A DNA stretch of 64,000 bases from Acidocella aromatica (GTDB taxonomy: Bacteria > Pseudomonadota > Alphaproteobacteria > Acetobacterales > Acetobacteraceae): assembly GCF_014201825.1 (NCBI RefSeq), contig NZ_JACHFJ010000002.1:248001-312000 (forward strand). Reading direction: 5' to 3'. The first letter of the stretch is position 1; the number at the start of each line of letters is the position of its first letter. A model generated the notes under the pieces. That model worked only from the letters and a program-made list of their open reading frames with translations, searched no databases and was not told where the DNA came from. This document shows, piece after piece, positions 63,157-64,000 of this stretch. The translations under genes were made by a program, and so were the position numbers.

Positions 63157-63246
63157 TTTGGAGTCCGCCCCCTGATCCTGAGACTGCAATTCGTTCTCAC
63201 TTTTTAAGTCTGCGAATAGTTTTCAGTGGCTGCTTCGGACCGATCA

Positions 63247-63260
63247 TTGATCTGGATCAA
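63247..63260. promoter_or_regulatory. FNR/FixK/CRP-type operator (TTGATCTGGATCAA)
   Basis: TTGAT-CTGG-ATCAA matches the FNR/FixK consensus perfectly and lies in an 18-bp inverted repeat (63245-63262). The centre is about 97 bp from the Nramp start and 134 bp from the hemB start, so either gene could be controlled; hemB is the likelier target in family terms. Confidence 0.6.
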
Positions 63261-63292
63261 TGTCCGGCACATTCCCGCACCTCAGCCGCAAC

Positions 63293-63307
63293 TGACAATT
63301 ATTCTCA
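63293..63307. promoter_or_regulatory. Fur/Mur-like box (TGACAATTATTCTCA)
   Basis: The 15-bp site fits the 7-1-7 Fur inverted repeat (TGAGAAT-N-ATTCTCA) with one mismatch. It lies about 80 bp before the hemB start and 137 bp before the Nramp start. Fur/Mur control of Nramp genes is common. Confidence 0.5.
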
Positions 63308-63387
63308 ATTCAAAACGCAGCTAGCGCCGCATGGTTTGGGCTGTCAACTGCCTCGCACTGCCTGCGGAACCGGGGTAGAATAGCGCC

Positions 63388-64000
63388 ATGACAATGCAAA
63401 GCTTCCCCCTCACCCGCCTGCGCCGCAACCGCTTCGATGACGCCACACGCCGCCTGGTGGCCGAGAACCGTTTGTCAGTCGATGATCTGATCTGGCCGAT
63501 CTTCATCCGCGAGGGAGGCGGCGAGCCGACTGAAATCTCGGCCATGCCGGGTGTGTTCCGCAGCGGGCTGGATGGTTTGGCCAAGCATGTGGAGGAGGCG
63601 GCCAAGCTCGGCATCCCTGCCCTGGCGCTGTTCCCCGCCACGCCTGCCGAGAAGAAGAACGCGCAAGGCACCGAGGCGCTGAACCCGGAAAATCTGATGT
63701 GCAAAGCCGCGCGGCTGCTCAAGCGCGAATTCCCGCAAATGGCCCTGCTCGGCGATGTCGCGCTCGACCCCTATACCGATCACGGGCATGACGGCCTCCT
63801 GGTGGATGGTTACGTCGCCAACGATGAAAGCGTGGAAGTCCTCGTGCAGCAGGCCGTGAACCAGGCCGAGGCGGGGATCGACATCATCGCGCCCTCCGAC
63901 ATGATGGACGGACGCATCGGCGAGATCCGCATGGCGCTGGACGAGGCCGGGCTCATCAACACCCGCATCATGAGCTACGCGGCAAAATATGCCTCGGCCT
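63388..64000 (+). CDS. hemB: Delta-aminolevulinic acid dehydratase (partial at right edge)
   Basis: HemB condenses two 5-aminolevulinates to porphobilinogen in heme synthesis. The visible 204 residues include LRRNRFDDATRRLVAENRLS, the metal segment DVALDPYTDHGHDG (123-136) with Asp in place of the Cys of zinc enzymes, the PSDMMDGRIGEIR loop and the first catalytic Lys200 in SYAAKYAS. The remainder lies past the window. The Asp-rich site marks the Mg2+-dependent type found in alphaproteobacteria. ATG 63388 is taken; 63394 is possible. Confidence 0.95.
   Translation, partial: MTMQSFPLTRLRRNRFDDATRRLVAENRLSVDDLIWPIFIREGGGEPTEISAMPGVFRSGLDGLAKHVEEAAKLGIPALALFPATPAEKKNAQGTEALNPENLMCKAARLLKREFPQMALLGDVALDPYTDHGHDGLLVDGYVANDESVEVLVQQAVNQAEAGIDIIAPSDMMDGRIGEIRMALDEAGLINTRIMSYAAKYASA

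Noticed and set aside
1-64000. CRISPR arrays, insertion sequences, rRNA and riboswitches
   Set aside because: No regularly spaced repeats, transposase genes, rRNA segments or clear FMN/TPP riboswitch folds were found, even before the riboflavin and thiamine genes. A systematic covariance-model search was not possible here.

Overview
The window is a gene-dense, GC-rich stretch of bacterial chromosome. It looks like an alphaproteobacterium, most probably from the Acetobacteraceae / Rhodospirillales side. The support is a Mg-type (aspartate-rich) HemB, a RibB fused to a degenerate RibA-like domain, ELM1-family, IalB-family and Hint-domain proteins, a Bpt-type leucyltransferase, and Hfq followed directly by HflX. 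The genus cannot be fixed from the sequence alone. Both window edges cut genes: an unknown protein at the left and hemB at the right. No rRNA, CRISPR array, insertion sequence or prophage was seen.

Layout. 1-5.2 kb: GNAT, nitrilase-family amidase and lpxB overlap as one run, facing maeB. 5.3-7.7 kb: tRNA-Leu(GAG), lipB, a broken gamma-glutamylcyclotransferase-like gene, a luciferase-family monooxygenase and ruvX. 7.8-11 kb: gatCAB, followed by a base-composition island carrying one DUF6602 nuclease-like gene. 12-14.4 kb: isochorismatase-family hydrolase, flavin reductase behind an FNR/FixK-type box, and a Gfo/Idh/MocA oxidoreductase. 14.5-22.1 kb: secDF, an EAL protein, a metallo-beta-lactamase-fold protein with a tiny membrane protein upstream, a DUF445 protein, an IalB-like protein and rlmN. 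22.2-24.5 kb: panE, a degenerate mini-SDR, and a PadR-DUF2218 pair behind a perfect palindrome. 24.5-28.3 kb: a four-gene lipid A / Kdo operon (DUF374, waaA, lpxK, LpxL-like). 28.3-35.1 kb: mgtA, a YihY protein, an alpha/beta hydrolase, a GT87 and RDD pair, and bpt. 35.1-39 kb: a 628-residue unknown protein with ELM1, divergent to a deacylase. 39-42.5 kb: an MDR dehydrogenase, an IMPase-family phosphatase, hflX and hfq. 42.8-46.4 kb: an LpxR-like deacylase, a FrnE-like DsbA, two small secreted proteins and rpsD. 46.5-50.6 kb: a 1372-residue Hint-domain surface-type protein. 50.7-54.8 kb: rnr, an S41 protease and rpmG. 54.9-63.2 kb: a tight minus-strand run, (Nramp)-rpiB-glyA-nrdR-ribD-ribE-ribBX-ribH-nusB-thiL. 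The Nramp gene is divergent from hemB.

How the parts fit. Envelope biology recurs: lpxB, waaA, lpxK, an LpxL-like acyltransferase, the LpxR-like deacylase, DUF374, secDF and possibly a GnnA-like dehydrogenase. So does cofactor supply: riboflavin, thiamine diphosphate, lipoate, pantothenate, heme and one-carbon units. Two perfect TTGATC-N2-GATCAA sites and one Fur-like box suggest oxygen and metal control of the flavin reductase gene and of the Nramp-hemB interval. The strongest candidates for something undescribed are the DUF6602 island, the giant Hint protein, and the ELM1 plus 628-residue unknown operon. None of these is shown to be a new system by sequence alone.
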